From: Streptococcus suis YS161
GTDB lineage: Bacteria; Bacillota; Bacilli; Lactobacillales; Streptococcaceae
DNA: 38,254 bases
NCBI RefSeq assembly: GCF_002760245.1
Contig: NZ_ASCA01000040.1
Span: forward strand, 1-38,254
Direction of reading: 5' to 3'
The notes below the pieces were generated by a model. The model made no database searches and was not told where the DNA came from. It saw only the letters and a program-made list of their open reading frames with translations. Position numbers and translations under genes: made by a program. Below are positions 8,856 to 18,581 of this stretch, one piece after another. Within the stretch, counting starts at the first letter, position 1; each line of letters starts with the position of its first letter.

Positions 8856-10124
8856 CTAAGCACTAGCTACAATCTTTTCAGTATTTTTTCCTGTAAAAAT
8901 GCTATAACTCAAGAGTCCCACAGAAAGCAAGAGGAAGATGAGAGAAATACTTGTCGCAGAAAGCACCGTCACCATAATGGCAACTAGAGCTTGACCTGCT
9001 ACCATACCAATCTGGCAGAAAGCATCAATCCCTCCACCGACTGTCGCTAATTTATCCTCCGGCAATTCATTCATAACCAGAGCACTCATTTTCGGGTTGA
9101 AAATTCCCAGTGTCACTGCCGTTACAAAGATAACTGCCAATACTACATAGATGTTGTGAAGAAAGAAACCTGAGAAAAGTAAAACAGGCATAAGAGTAGA
9201 AAACTTGAGGAGGTTGACCAAGCTAACATTTTTGAAAAGAGCCATACCGATACTTGACCCCAAGATACTACCAACTGAGAAGAGAATGGAAATCAGAGCC
9301 ACCGTTGTCCCCGCATTGACAATCACAAAGTCTGAAAACTCCTTCATATTAAGAATTGCTAATGGTGAGAGGGCAGTAAAAATCGCATTCAAGCTTGCAA
9401 TAGTAATAATTGACGCTTTGAGAACTGGAATATTCTGCACGGCTTGGTAGGAATCTTTGATACTCTGACCAATTCCCTTGATAAGTCCTGCTTCTGTTTC
9501 GGTTTGTTCAACTTCTTGGATAGGACTCTCTTTCAACAACTTGGCAAAAGCTGGACGCAAACCTGCCATAATCGCAAGGCTGACCAAGAAGGTCCCAGCG
9601 TTGAAGAAGGCTAGGTTTTGATAAGACATAAATCCGATCAGGATGGCACCACTGGCTTGAAAGGCGATCTGCAAGAGATTTTTAACAGTCATTTTAAAAG
9701 CCATAGCTGTTTCACGGTCTTCAGCAGCCACAACCCGCAAGCTGACTGGCATATAGAGACCGTTTTCGTATTGACCAGCAAGGTCAGACAGGAAGTTGAT
9801 GACGCAGACCACTGCCACAACCCACAGGGCTGGGGTAAATCCCATCAAGAAGCCAACAAAGGCATAGAGACCGACACGAACCACCAGAGTTGCAAGAATG
9901 GTATCCAATTTGTTTTTGGTCTTGTCTGCCCAAATCCCGATAAAGAGACCAGCCAAAATCGGCAAGGTTTCAGATGCGGTAATCATAGCCAAGGCAAACT
10001 TGGTATCTGGCAAGAGTAAAACATAGTTCATCAAAGCCAGATAGTAAAGCGTATCTCCAAAGTTAGAAATCAAGTCCGCTACAAAGCTGGACAGGAACAA
10101 TTTATTGTTGACTAATTTTTTCAT
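8856..10124 (-). CDS. MFS transporter, first copy of a tandem pair
   Basis: 422-residue, 12-helix permease with GIWADKTKNKLD after helix 2 and a hydrophilic loop near mid-protein (about 200-225, rich in E and Q) as in typical 6+6 MFS proteins. It starts at an ATG preceded by AAGGAG 7 bases away and is the first gene of a three-gene operon with its paralogue and the ArsR-like regulator. It is probably an efflux pump; substrate unknown. One DNA tract (9463-9610) is far closer to the paralogue than the flanks are. Confidence 0.87.
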   Translation of the reverse strand: MKKLVNNKLFLSSFVADLISNFGDTLYYLALMNYVLLLPDTKFALAMITASETLPILAGLFIGIWADKTKNKLDTILATLVVRVGLYAFVGFLMGFTPALWVVAVVCVINFLSDLAGQYENGLYMPVSLRVVAAEDRETAMAFKMTVKNLLQIAFQASGAILIGFMSYQNLAFFNAGTFLVSLAIMAGLRPAFAKLLKESPIQEVEQTETEAGLIKGIGQSIKDSYQAVQNIPVLKASIITIASLNAIFTALSPLAILNMKEFSDFVIVNAGTTVALISILFSVGSILGSSIGMALFKNVSLVNLLKFSTLMPVLLFSGFFLHNIYVVLAVIFVTAVTLGIFNPKMSALVMNELPEDKLATVGGGIDAFCQIGMVAGQALVAIMVTVLSATSISLIFLLLSVGLLSYSIFTGKNTEKIVASA

Positions 10125-10145
10125 AAGAAACTCCTTTTAATTTAA

Positions 10146-10163
10146 ATTAAACATTTGTTTAAT
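10146..10163. promoter_or_regulatory. Perfect 18-bp palindrome, candidate operator
   Basis: ATTAAACA-TT-TGTTTAAT is a perfect inverted repeat just downstream of the -10 of the MFS promoter, overlapping the expected transcription start. That is a repressor position. A near copy lies 77 bp away at 10223. Confidence 0.6.
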
Positions 10164-10166
10164 ATT

Positions 10167-10194
10167 ATTTTACACTTTATTTTAATAAAGTCAA
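10167..10194 (-). promoter_or_regulatory. Promoter of the MFS-MFS-regulator operon
   Basis: On the minus strand: -35 TTGACT (10189-10194), 16-bp spacer, -10 TAAAAT (10167-10172). It is flanked by the two palindromes. Confidence 0.65.
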
Positions 10195-10222
10195 TACTTA
10201 ATTTTATAAAAATTAAATATTT

Positions 10223-10240
10223 TTTAAACATTCGTTTAAT
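10223..10240. promoter_or_regulatory. Second copy of the operator-like palindrome
   Basis: This 18-mer matches the perfect palindrome at 10146 at 16 of 18 positions (core TTAAACATTCGTTTAA). It lies upstream of the MFS -35 and 23 bp upstream of the divergent promoter's -35, so one factor could affect both directions. Confidence 0.5.
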
Positions 10241-10262
10241 TTTTCTTCTATCTGACTTTTTC

Positions 10263-10291
10263 TTGACAAGATTAGCACAGTTTGTTATAGT
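10263..10291 (+). promoter_or_regulatory. Strong sigma-A promoter for the DUF1846 gene
   Basis: Consensus TTGACA (10263-10268), 17-bp spacer, TATAGT (10286-10291). Start predicted near 10298, giving a leader of about 100 bases. Confidence 0.8.
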
Positions 10292-10297
10292 ATTGTT

Positions 10298-10356
10298 CGG
10301 GCACCTCTTTTGAGAGGTCGGAGAAAAGGCTCCCTAGTTTTAGGGAGCTATTTTTT
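10298..10356 (+). ncRNA. Structured 5' leader or small RNA ending in an intrinsic terminator
   Basis: From the predicted start the RNA forms a small hairpin ACCTCT-TTTG-AGAGGT, then a terminator: stem GCTCCCTA/TAGGGAGC (10329-10336 with 10341-10348) and a U-tract. The terminator precedes the gene's ribosome site, so transcription to the gene needs read-through. A GGAG upstream could pair with CTCC of the terminator arm as a weak antiterminator. I do not recognise it as a known riboswitch class; it could equally be a free ~60-nt RNA. Confidence 0.5.
10329..10356 (+). terminator. Leader terminator/attenuator before the DUF1846 gene
   Basis: Perfect 8-bp stem with a GTTT loop followed by TA and six T. 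It lies between the promoter and the coding start of the same gene. Confidence 0.75.
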
Positions 10357-10398
10357 GTTTTCCCAGAGATTAATACATATTTGGAGGACATATTTATA

Positions 10399-11886
10399 AT
10401 GAAAAAAATCGCATTTGATTCAACTAAATACTTGAATTTGCAACGTGATCACATTTTAGAGCGCATTGCCCAATTTGATGGCAAGCTTTATATGGAATTT
10501 GGTGGAAAAATGCTGGAAGATTTCCACGCAGCCCGTGTTTTACCTGGCTATGAACCAGATAACAAAATCAAACTCCTCCAAGAATTAAAAGACCAAGTAG
10601 AAATTGTCATCGCCATCAATGCCAGCAACATCGAGCATTCTAAGGCACGCGGCGACCTAGGTATTTCTTACGACCAAGAAGTCTTCCGCTTGATTGATAC
10701 ATTTAATGATATTGATATTTATGTTGGTTCTGTGGTCATTACCCAGTACCGCAACCAACCAGCCGCAGACGCCTTCCGCAAACAGTTGGAAAAACATGGT
10801 ATCAAGTCCTATCTCCACTACCCAATCAAGGGTTATCCTTCTGATATCGACCACATCATTTCACCAGAAGGCATGGGCAAAAATGACTACATTGAAACTA
10901 GTCGCAATCTCGTAGTTGTCACCGCACCTGGACCTGGTTCAGGTAAATTGGCGACCTGTATCTCCCAACTTTACCACGACCAACTGCATGGCGTAACATC
11001 AGGCTATGCTAAGTTTGAAACCTTCCCAGTGTGGAACTTACCACTCCACCATCCCGTTAACTTGGCCTATGAAGCAGCGACTGCTGACCTGGACGACCTC
11101 AACATGATCGACCCCTTCCACCTGCAAACTTACGGCAAAACTGCGGTCAACTACAACCGTGACATCGAGGTCTTCCCTGTCCTCAACCGTACCTTTGAAC
11201 GTATTTTGAACAAATCACCATACGCCTCACCGACAGACATGGGCGTTAACATGGTGGGCTATTCCATCGTGGACGAAGAGGCTGCAATCGAAGCATCCAA
11301 GCAAGAAATCATCCGCCGCTACTACCAGACCTTGGTTGATTTCAAGGCAGAGCGGGTGAGCGAGCAAGCAGTTAAAAAGATTGAACTCCTCATGAATGAA
11401 GTCGGTGTGACACCAGCAGATCGTAAGGTTGTTATCGCTGCGCGCGAAAAAGCAGAGCTGACAACTAGCCCTGCCCTTGCTATTCAGTTGCCAACTGGAG
11501 AGATTGTAACAGGTAAGACATCTGACCTCCTCAAACCAACTGCAACTGTCCTTCTCAATGCCATCAAGCAAATTGCTAACATCGATGATGAAACACTTCT
11601 CATCGAACCAAACTACATCCGCCCAATTCAAGAATTGAAGGCAGATTATCTGGATAAGACCAATACACGACTCGATGCAAGTGAAATTCTTAACGCCCTT
11701 GCCATCACTGCACAAGATAGCCCTCTTGCTGCACGTGCCATGAAAGAATTAGGCAAATTAAATGGTAGCGAAGCTCACTCAACCGTTATCCTATCCGATG
11801 AAGACAAGAGCGTCCTTCGTAAATTAGGCATCAATCTTACCTTTGACCCTATCTACCAACACAATAAGTTTTATCAAGCTAAATAA
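10399..11886 (+). CDS. DUF1846 (UPF0371) family protein
   Basis: 495 residues, starting [20 protein letters not shown]. The protein matches the DUF1846 family found across Firmicutes; structures are known for members but no firm reaction. A glycine-rich [11 protein letters not shown] segment (about residue 180) is a conserved family motif suggesting phosphate or nucleotide binding. No signal peptide or membrane helix, so cytosolic. Start: the frame opens at a TTG (10381), but GGAGG at 10383-10387 lies 11 bases before ATG 10399, which matches the family N-terminus. It is a single-gene transcript between a leader terminator and a strong downstream terminator. Confidence 0.88.
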   Translation: MKKIAFDSTKYLNLQRDHILERIAQFDGKLYMEFGGKMLEDFHAARVLPGYEPDNKIKLLQELKDQVEIVIAINASNIEHSKARGDLGISYDQEVFRLIDTFNDIDIYVGSVVITQYRNQPAADAFRKQLEKHGIKSYLHYPIKGYPSDIDHIISPEGMGKNDYIETSRNLVVVTAPGPGSGKLATCISQLYHDQLHGVTSGYAKFETFPVWNLPLHHPVNLAYEAATADLDDLNMIDPFHLQTYGKTAVNYNRDIEVFPVLNRTFERILNKSPYASPTDMGVNMVGYSIVDEEAAIEASKQEIIRRYYQTLVDFKAERVSEQAVKKIELLMNEVGVTPADRKVVIAAREKAELTTSPALAIQLPTGEIVTGKTSDLLKPTATVLLNAIKQIANIDDETLLIEPNYIRPIQELKADYLDKTNTRLDASEILNALAITAQDSPLAARAMKELGKLNGSEAHSTVILSDEDKSVLRKLGINLTFDPIYQHNKFYQAK

Positions 11887-11895
11887 CCAAATCCT

Positions 11896-11929
11896 GTTCT
11901 AATCTCATTTTGAGGTTAGAACTTTTTTT
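11896..11929 (+). terminator. Intrinsic terminator after the DUF1846 gene
   Basis: A 12-bp stem (GTTCTAATCTCA with TGAGGTTAGAAC, one wobble pair) and a short loop, followed by seven T. Confidence 0.88.
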
Positions 11930-11962
11930 CGTGAATGAATGGTTGCCTGTATATAAGAAAAA

Positions 11963-11999
11963 GAGGCTGGGACAAAAGTCCTGGCCTCCTTAGTTTTTT
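11963..11999 (+). terminator. Streptococcal GAGGCTGGGAC hairpin with T-tract
   Basis: Stem GAGGCTGGGAC (11963-11973), loop AAAA and GTCCTGGCCTC (two wobble pairs), then six T. This hairpin type recurs in streptococcal intergenic regions and may act as a second terminator. Confidence 0.6.
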
Positions 12000-12017
12000 C
12001 AATAGTTAAACTTGACG

Positions 12018-12410
12018 CAGTGGTTGAGTGGGCTCTAATTAGGGAGTGGGAAAGAACTCGACCAGTTTAAAAAGAGTTCGTCAACAATTTTTCGTTTTAA
12101 GTTGTTGAGCTGAAACAGTCTATCCCCAGACTGTTTCACTCCCACCCCCACACAGCTCAAACTGTCTAGGAGACAGTTTGAGGTTGGAGATGAAGCGAAC
12201 TCTGTTCGCATCAGTCGTATAGGTCAGATTTGGAGTGTGAAACACGAACAAATCTGCCAATCAACCACTGCGCTGAGATGTTGACACAAACTCTGAGAAG
12301 CGAGGCTGGACTTTCTGCCCAGCCTCTTTACAGCCCTACTCAACTGTGCGGGGGTAGGCTAACGACTCATCGAACCCTGCGGGTTACCGATTTTTGTCCC
12401 ACTCCCTTAT
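12018..12410. repeat. Composite intergenic repeat of nested hairpins
   Basis: This non-coding block has related ends in inverted orientation: AGGGAGTGGG at 12041-12050 faces GTCCCACTCCCTT near 12396, and a GCAGTGGTTGA motif near 12018 recurs inverted near 12265. Between them lie perfect hairpins at 12112-12137 (10-bp stem), 12156-12182 (12-bp stem, 3-base loop) and 12225-12256 (8-bp stem), plus a GAGGCTGG/CCAGCCTC hairpin near 12302-12327. No convincing gene is present. Confidence 0.6.
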
Positions 12411-12414
12411 TATT

Positions 12415-13839
12415 TTATTGAACGTCAAATACCACTGACTTCACTTTAGTCATCGCTTCGATACTGTAACGGATACCTTGTACACCTGCTCCTGAACCCT
12501 TGACACCCAAGAACGGGAAGTTATCTGGACCACGTTGCGTCTTAGCATTGATATGAACCGTACCAACTTCTAATTTAGAAGCAAAATCAAAAGCAAATGG
12601 ATAGTTGCTTGTAAAGATAGAAGATTGAAGACCATACTCAGATTGGTTACACAATTCCAACATTTCATCTAATGATGAAACACGAATAATTGGAAGAACT
12701 GGTCCAAATGGCTCTTCCCAGGCAATTTCCATATCTGGTGTAACATGGTCAAGAAGGGTTGGCCAAATCAAGTTTTTCTCACGTTTGTATGGTGTCAATT
12801 CCGTTGCACCTTTAGCCTGTGCATCTCTAACCAGACCTTCAATAAATTCTGCTGATTGTTCGTCAATAACTGGCGTAATGTCCTTGTTCTCAAATGGATC
12901 ACCGACAGTCAATTTCTCAACTTCTGCTTTCAACTTCGCAGCCAATTCATCAGCTACAGAATCCATAACAAGAACACGCTTAATAGCCGTACAACGTTGA
13001 CCTGAATAGCTGTAGGCACCACTTACAATTTCTTTTGCAGTGTGGTCCAAATCCGCATCTTCCATAACAACTGCTGCATCCTTACCACCCAATTCAAGCA
13101 TGATTGGACGAATGCCTGCTAATTTACCAACTTTTTGACCAATTGGCGTTGAACCCGTAAAGTTAATAAAGTTTACTTCTGGATGTTCAATGATGTAGTC
13201 ACCAATTTCTGAACCGCGACCAGTAATGGTATTAAAGACACCCGCTGGGATACCAGCATCTGCAAAAGCTTCCGCCAACAATAGACCTGAAATTGAACCC
13301 TGTGTAGGTGGTTTAAACATAACTACGTTGCCACCAATTAAAGCAGGTGCAATTTTTGATGCCGATAAGTTAACAGGGTAGTTATACGGTGCAATCGCCA
13401 ATACGATACCTACCGGTTCACGACGAACCAAAGAAACCTTTGACTTAGCAGTTGGCTCGTAGGTTCCACCCTCTAATGATGAACCATAAACACGCAAGCC
13501 TTCTTCAGCAGCAAAACGAATGAGGTGGGCAGAACGATCCACTTCACCGATGGAAGCCTTGATCCCTTTCGAAACTTCTTTAGCTAAAATTTCACCGATT
13601 GCATCTTTGCGTTCTTCCAAAATATTTGCTGCCTTATGCAAATATTGAGCACGTTCAAATGCTGAAAGGGCACGCCAAGCGGGCAATGCCTTTCTAGCAG
13701 CTTCCATCGCTTTATCAACTTCTTCTTTTGACATAGCTGGAACTGTACCGAGTTTTTCTTGATTAATCGGTGAGTGAATCGCGATTGATTTTTCTGATCC
13801 AACCCAAGAACCGTTAATATAATTATTATACGCCTTCAT
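12415..13839 (-). CDS. gapN: NADP-dependent non-phosphorylating glyceraldehyde-3-phosphate dehydrogenase
   Basis: Oxidises glyceraldehyde 3-phosphate directly to 3-phosphoglycerate, making NADPH and bypassing ATP formation; the main NADPH source in streptococci lacking oxidative pentose-phosphate enzymes. 474 residues of the aldehyde dehydrogenase superfamily. Catalytic Cys283 in GQRCTA, general base Glu249 in LELGGKD, oxyanion Asn153 in APYNYPVN. Start is ATG 13839, preceded by GGAGG; the frame extends 19 codons further, but into the promoter. Lies downstream of ptsH-ptsI, as in S. mutans, but has its own promoter and a ptsI terminator between. Confidence 0.95.
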   Translation of the reverse strand: MKAYNNYINGSWVGSEKSIAIHSPINQEKLGTVPAMSKEEVDKAMEAARKALPAWRALSAFERAQYLHKAANILEERKDAIGEILAKEVSKGIKASIGEVDRSAHLIRFAAEEGLRVYGSSLEGGTYEPTAKSKVSLVRREPVGIVLAIAPYNYPVNLSASKIAPALIGGNVVMFKPPTQGSISGLLLAEAFADAGIPAGVFNTITGRGSEIGDYIIEHPEVNFINFTGSTPIGQKVGKLAGIRPIMLELGGKDAAVVMEDADLDHTAKEIVSGAYSYSGQRCTAIKRVLVMDSVADELAAKLKAEVEKLTVGDPFENKDITPVIDEQSAEFIEGLVRDAQAKGATELTPYKREKNLIWPTLLDHVTPDMEIAWEEPFGPVLPIIRVSSLDEMLELCNQSEYGLQSSIFTSNYPFAFDFASKLEVGTVHINAKTQRGPDNFPFLGVKGSGAGVQGIRYSIEAMTKVKSVVFDVQ

Positions 13840-13867
13840 TTTTTCCTCCTTTGAGTATAATGTGATT

Positions 13868-13896
13868 ATTGTAACATAACAAATCTTATTTTGCAA
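13868..13896 (-). promoter_or_regulatory. gapN promoter
   Basis: Minus strand: TTGCAA (13891-13896), 17-bp spacer, TACAAT (13868-13873), about 30 bases before the gapN start. Confidence 0.6.
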
Positions 13897-14001
13897 TAAT
13901 TTTTAGAAAATTTCAAATTTTCTTTCAAATTAATTTCAATCTTCAAAGTATTTTAAGCCGTATATCTCAAAAAATATATAGTACTCAATGCTGGAGCATA
14001 C

Positions 14002-14036
14002 AAAAAAGTTTGAAGTAGTTTATCTACTCCAAACTT
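14002..14036 (-). terminator. Terminator after ptsI
   Basis: A 13-bp stem (arms 14006-14018 and 14024-14036, one G-T pair) followed on the minus strand by a T-run. A second hairpin, GAGAG...CTCTC, lies at 14044-14067 between ptsI and this terminator. Confidence 0.75.
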
Positions 14037-14121
14037 TAAAAATGAGAGAACGAATTTCGTCCTCTCTAGGTGTTAGCTTTTCGTCTACCCACTACAGTTG
14101 ACAATGAGCCTAAATTTCTTA

Positions 14122-15855
14122 TTAATCGAAATCAACATACTCTTTTTGAAGTTCAAGAACTTCCTCTGCCGTTGCACATTCTGTCAAGGCACGGTGAGCA
14201 TATTCTTCCATCTTAGCTGTATCAAGTTTCTTCATAAGGCTACGTGTACGAAGTACAGATGTTGCACTCATAGAGAACTCATCTAAGCCCATACCTACAA
14301 GAAGTGGAACAGCTTGTTGATCACCAGCCATCTCACCACACATACCAGCCCATTTACCTTCTGCGTGTGCAGCCTTGATAACATTGTTGATCAAGCGAAG
14401 GATTGATGGGTTATATGGTTGGTAGAGGTATGAAACTTGTTCATTCATACGGTCTGCAGCCATTGTGTACTGGATAAGGTCGTTTGTACCGATTGAGAAG
14501 AAGTCAACTTCTTTGGCAAATTGGTCTGCAAGCATTGCTGCTGCAGGGATTTCAATCATGATACCAACTTGGATATCATCCGCAACTGCTACACCTTCTG
14601 CCAACAAGTTGGCTTTTTCTTCTTCAAGGATTGCTTTTGCTGCACGGAATTCTGTCAACAAGGCAACCATTGGGAACATGATACGAAGTTTACCATGTAC
14701 TGATGAACGAAGAAGGGCACGCAACTGAGTACGGAACATTTGGTTACCAGTCTCAGAGATAGAGATACGAAGGGCGCGGAAACCTAGGAATGGGTTCATT
14801 TCGTGTGGAAGATCGAAGTAAGGAAGTTCCTTATCACCACCAATATCCATTGTACGAACCACAACAGGCTTGCCGTTCATACCTTCAAGAACAGCCTTGT
14901 AAGCTTCGTATTGCTCGTCTTCTGTTGGGAAGTCTTGTGAGTCCATATACAAGAACTCTGTACGGTAAAGACCAACAGCTTCTGCACCGTTATCATTTAC
15001 ACCTTCAACGTCTTTTGGTGTACCGATATTTGCTGCCAATTCAAAGTGTTTGCCGTCAGCTGTAACAGTTTGAGCATCTTTCAAAAGAGCCCATTCAGCT
15101 TTTTGTTTAGCATAAGCTTCACCAGCTGCTTTAAATTCTGCAATCACTTCTTCAGAGGGGTTAATCACTACATCACCTGTGATACCGTTAACAGCCAATA
15201 CATCACCGTCTTTAACGATTTCAGTAATATTATTTGTCCCCAAAACAGCAGCAATTTCAAGTGTACGAGCCATGATAGCTGAGTGACTTGTACGACCACC
15301 AATGTTCGTTACGAAAGCTTTTACAAACTGTTTGTTTAATTGCGCTGTATCTGAAGGTGTCAAGTCATGTGCGATAACGATTGACTCTTCGTCGATAGTT
15401 GCTGGGTTTGGCAAGCGAACACCAAGCAAGTGCGCCAATACACGTTTTGCTACGTCACGAATATCTGCGGCACGCTCTTGCATGTATGGGTTATCTTCCA
15501 TACCTTCAAAGATAGCGATAAACATATCCGTAACTTCTTTCAAACCAGTCTCAGCGTTTGTTTTCTTCGCACGAATTGTTTCCTTAATCTGACCAATCAT
15601 TTCTGGGTCAGCAAGAACCATCAAGTGTGCATCAAATACGGCTGCGGCCTCTTCACCTAGGCTAGCTACTGCGTTCTCACGAATAACAGAAAGCTCGTTT
15701 TGAGATGCTTCTAGAGCAGCATCCAAACGAGCTTCCTCTGCATTTGTATCTTCAACTGTAACAGTTTCGAAGGACAAATCTGGCTGAACGAGTAGATATG
15801 CCTTAGCAACAGCAACACCATCTGATGCTGCAATTCCTTTAAGCATTTCTGTCAT
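14122..15855 (-). CDS. ptsI: PTS enzyme I (phosphoenolpyruvate-protein phosphotransferase)
   Basis: Transfers phosphate from phosphoenolpyruvate to HPr, the first step of all PTS sugar uptake, and so feeds the EIIA/EIIB/EIIC encoded at 28675-30666. 577 residues in normal order: an N-terminal HPr-binding/phosphohistidine domain with [12 protein letters not shown] (His191), then a PEP-binding barrel with [18 protein letters not shown] and the catalytic cysteine in MCGEMAGD. Start chosen at ATG 15855 ([10 protein letters not shown]); the open frame runs 23 codons further, but into ptsH. Four bases separate it from the ptsH stop, so the two are co-transcribed. Confidence 0.96.
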   Translation of the reverse strand: MTEMLKGIAASDGVAVAKAYLLVQPDLSFETVTVEDTNAEEARLDAALEASQNELSVIRENAVASLGEEAAAVFDAHLMVLADPEMIGQIKETIRAKKTNAETGLKEVTDMFIAIFEGMEDNPYMQERAADIRDVAKRVLAHLLGVRLPNPATIDEESIVIAHDLTPSDTAQLNKQFVKAFVTNIGGRTSHSAIMARTLEIAAVLGTNNITEIVKDGDVLAVNGITGDVVINPSEEVIAEFKAAGEAYAKQKAEWALLKDAQTVTADGKHFELAANIGTPKDVEGVNDNGAEAVGLYRTEFLYMDSQDFPTEDEQYEAYKAVLEGMNGKPVVVRTMDIGGDKELPYFDLPHEMNPFLGFRALRISISETGNQMFRTQLRALLRSSVHGKLRIMFPMVALLTEFRAAKAILEEEKANLLAEGVAVADDIQVGIMIEIPAAAMLADQFAKEVDFFSIGTNDLIQYTMAADRMNEQVSYLYQPYNPSILRLINNVIKAAHAEGKWAGMCGEMAGDQQAVPLLVGMGLDEFSMSATSVLRTRSLMKKLDTAKMEEYAHRALTECATAEEVLELQKEYVDFD

Positions 15856-15859
15856 ATTC

Positions 15860-16123
15860 TTATGCCAATCCTTCTTTTTCCATTGTTTCAGTGATAGCTG
15901 CGATTGCGTCGTCAGCATCAGCACCTTCAGCAGAGATTGTTACGTCAGCGCCTTGACCAACACCAAGACTCATAACACCCATGATAGATTTAAGGTTAAC
16001 AGACTTTTCTTTGTAGTTCAAAGTGATGTCTGAAGCAAATTTACTAGCTGTTTGCACAAGCAAAGTTGCTGGACGTGCGTGGATACCTGTTTCTGCCACA
16101 ATGTGGAAGTCTTTTGAAGCCAT
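15860..16123 (-). CDS. ptsH: PTS phosphocarrier protein HPr
   Basis: 87-residue phosphocarrier. His15 in [10 protein letters not shown] accepts phosphate from enzyme I and passes it to EIIA proteins. Ser46 in [12 protein letters not shown] is the HPr kinase site used for CcpA-dependent carbon control in Firmicutes. Start ATG 16123 has GGAGA 9 bases upstream. First gene of the ptsHI operon. Confidence 0.98.
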   Translation of the reverse strand: MASKDFHIVAETGIHARPATLLVQTASKFASDITLNYKEKSVNLKSIMGVMSLGVGQGADVTISAEGADADDAIAAITETMEKEGLA

Positions 16124-16185
16124 ATTGGGATTCTCCTTTATTTTTACAAAATTGCGAGTTATTTGTGATAACCCTTACAAAGGAC

Positions 16186-16214
16186 ATTATACCACTTTTT
16201 GAAATCATTTTCAA
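16186..16214 (-). promoter_or_regulatory. ptsHI promoter
   Basis: Minus strand: TTGAAA (16209-16214), exactly 17-bp spacer, perfect TATAAT (16186-16191). The leader is about 55 bases. Confidence 0.8.
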
Positions 16215-16278
16215 GATTTTTTTACCTTTCTTTCATGTTTTCGTCATAAAAAGATAGGTTCATTTTACTTTTTCTTCA

Positions 16279-17460
16279 TTAAATAGAATCTATTAGAACT
16301 TCTGAAAATTGACTAGTAGATTGATGAGCAACGTCCAAAATTTTAGCAAAATCAAGCGTAACATTTTTATTTATAAAAGCGTCCTCCAAGGCCTGAATAA
16401 TTAAAACAGCCGCTTCTTTCCAGCCTATATATTCCAACATCATACAAGCCGAAAGCAAGAGGGAACATGGATTAGCCAGATCCTTCCCTGCAATATCAGG
16501 AGCAGTTCCATGTGTCGCTTCAAAGATAGCATGACCTGTCTGATAATTAATGTTAGCACCTGGTGAGATGCCTATTCCTCCGACCTGTGCAGCAAGAGCA
16601 TCTGATGCATAATCTCCATTTAGATTTGTAAGAGCAACCACTTGGAAGTTTTCCGGCGCCAATAAAATCTGCTGCAGAAAATTATCCGCAATAATGTCAT
16701 TTACTACCAAAGTCCCCTCTGCAAGTTCTGTAGCAAATTCTTCTTTCGCCAATTCATAACCCCACTTGCGGAAACCGCCTTCTGTAAACTTTTGAATATT
16801 TCCCTTATGAACTAAGGTCACTATCTTCAGTTGATGTTCTAAGGCATATTCTATTGCAGAGCGAATGAGGCGTTTACTCCCTTCTTCCGAAATCGGTTTG
16901 ATACCAATACTTGAAGATTCTGGAAAACGAATATTTACCACTCCCATTTCTTCTTGCAGAAAGGAAATGACTTTGGCAACTTCATCTGAACCAGCCTCCC
17001 ATTCAATACCTGCATAAATATCTTCTGTATTTTCACGAAAAATAGTAATATCTGTCTTTTCAGGCTCTTTCAGCGGACTTGGTACCCCCTTAAAATAGCG
17101 AATTGGGCGCACACAGGCATACAAATCTAATTCTTGACGAAGTGCAACATTAAGAGAACGATGACCTTTCCCAATCGGCGTCCCCAAGGGACCTTTGATT
17201 GCAACTAAATGCTCATGGATTATTGCCAATGTCTCATTCGGCAAAGAAGTTCCCGTTAATTCATAAGCCTTTTCTCCTGCCAAAACCTCCCTCCACTGAA
17301 TAGAACGTTGACCTGCATAGGCTTTTTTCACTGCAGCATCAATAACTTTTTGACTGACTGACCAAATATCCCTGCCAATACCATCTCCTTCAATATAAGG
17401 AATAACGGGACAATCTGGGACAATTAACCGTCCCTCTCTCATCAGGATTTTTTCTGCCAT
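16279..17460 (-). CDS. icd: NADP-dependent isocitrate dehydrogenase
   Basis: Converts isocitrate to 2-oxoglutarate with NADPH production. 393 residues of the isocitrate/isopropylmalate dehydrogenase family: [12 protein letters not shown] near residue 22, the substrate/phosphorylation loop [11 protein letters not shown] near 100, [23 protein letters not shown], and metal/NADP region [14 protein letters not shown] with [15 protein letters not shown]. Two bases after citZ, last gene of the operon. With no other cycle genes in the window, the three enzymes most likely supply 2-oxoglutarate for glutamate synthesis. No clear terminator follows. Confidence 0.94.
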   Translation of the reverse strand: MAEKILMREGRLIVPDCPVIPYIEGDGIGRDIWSVSQKVIDAAVKKAYAGQRSIQWREVLAGEKAYELTGTSLPNETLAIIHEHLVAIKGPLGTPIGKGHRSLNVALRQELDLYACVRPIRYFKGVPSPLKEPEKTDITIFRENTEDIYAGIEWEAGSDEVAKVISFLQEEMGVVNIRFPESSSIGIKPISEEGSKRLIRSAIEYALEHQLKIVTLVHKGNIQKFTEGGFRKWGYELAKEEFATELAEGTLVVNDIIADNFLQQILLAPENFQVVALTNLNGDYASDALAAQVGGIGISPGANINYQTGHAIFEATHGTAPDIAGKDLANPCSLLLSACMMLEYIGWKEAAVLIIQALEDAFINKNVTLDFAKILDVAHQSTSQFSEVLIDSI

Positions 17461-17462
17461 AT

Positions 17463-18581
17463 TTACCTCTTTCCAATCGGGATGTAAACCAAATTCCTAC
17501 CACCTAAGTAGGAAGAGCGCGGACGAATCAATTTATTATTTTTCCGTTGTTCCTGGACATGTGCAATCCACCCCGCCATACGGCTCATTGCAAAAATCAA
17601 TGTAAAAATATCACTATCAATACCTAGTACATGGTAAACTGTCGCCGAATAAAAATCTACGTTTGGAATTAAACCTTTTTTGTTTTTAATAAAGCTCTCT
17701 ACTTCCTCTGACAATCTATAAAACGCTTCATCGTCTGTTCCGAATGTCAAATCACGCGCCATCTCCTTCAAATACTCTTGACGAGGATCAACCGTTTTAT
17801 AGACTCGATGGCCAAATCCCATAATTTTTTCCTTCGAATCCAGCTTCTTCTGCAAATATCTCTCGGTATCACCACTCTCGCGAATAGCCAGCAACATGTC
17901 AAACACTCGTTCATTTGCACCACCATGCAATGAGCCTTTCAGAGTCCCAATTGCCGTGGTAACACAAGAATATAAATCCGTTAACGTTGATGCCGTGACA
18001 CGCGCAGCAAAAGTAGACGCATTCAATTCATGATCAGCATGAAGCACCAAAGCTTTGTTAAAAGCTTTGATTTGTAAATCACTCGGCTCCTCACCATTCA
18101 GCATATAAAGAAAATTCGCCGCAAAACCCAGATCAGACCGCGGTTCAATTGGAACCAATCCACGTCTCAAACGAGCAAATGTTGCAATAATCGTCGGAAC
18201 CTTGGCCATAATCTGAATGGATTGTTCATACAAAGCTTCTAACGAATTCTCTTCAGCGTGTACATTATATACTCCAAGGAGAGATACTGTCGAACGCAAC
18301 ACGCTCATAGGATGCAAATGTCGCCGTGATTGAATCAGAATACATTGCTCTACCGCATCTGAAATCGCATATTCTTTTCGCAGGCTTTTCTCAAAATAAT
18401 TTAATTCAATCTGAGTTGGCAAATGCAGGTTCCACAGAAGATAGATGACTTCCTCAAAAGAAGCGTTATTCTCCATCAATTCAGCAATGTCATACCCTGC
18501 ATAGGACAAGCGGTCATTTTCAATTGCACTGATTCGCGTATCACAGGCAATCGCATCTTTTAACCCATTCGTTTCTGTCAT
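17463..18581 (-). CDS. citZ: Citrate synthase
   Basis: Condenses oxaloacetate and acetyl-CoA into citrate. 372 residues, the short Gram-positive type. Catalytic histidines are in [16 protein letters not shown] and [14 protein letters not shown], and the catalytic aspartate in [14 protein letters not shown]. The substrate loop LHGGANERV is present. Its start overlaps the acnA stop by 4 bp and is preceded by AGGAGGAGAGG. Middle gene of acnA-citZ-icd. Confidence 0.94.
   Translation of the reverse strand: MTETNGLKDAIACDTRISAIENDRLSYAGYDIAELMENNASFEEVIYLLWNLHLPTQIELNYFEKSLRKEYAISDAVEQCILIQSRRHLHPMSVLRSTVSLLGVYNVHAEENSLEALYEQSIQIMAKVPTIIATFARLRRGLVPIEPRSDLGFAANFLYMLNGEEPSDLQIKAFNKALVLHADHELNASTFAARVTASTLTDLYSCVTTAIGTLKGSLHGGANERVFDMLLAIRESGDTERYLQKKLDSKEKIMGFGHRVYKTVDPRQEYLKEMARDLTFGTDDEAFYRLSEEVESFIKNKKGLIPNVDFYSATVYHVLGIDSDIFTLIFAMSRMAGWIAHVQEQRKNNKLIRPRSSYLGGRNLVYIPIGKR

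Noticed and set aside
10223..10240. CiaR direct repeat (TTTAAG-N5-TTTAAG) upstream of a csRNA-like transcript
   Set aside because: The sequence is a palindrome of TTTAAA/TTTAAT type with different spacing and lies upstream of the -35, not at CiaR position.
11227..11715. 162-codon minus-strand frame opposite the DUF1846 gene
   Set aside because: Complementary shadow of a conserved gene; no ribosome site; cysteine-rich random-looking composition.
12230..12421. 63-codon plus-strand frame in the composite repeat block
   Set aside because: It spans several hairpins, has no ribosome site and shows no protein-like pattern.
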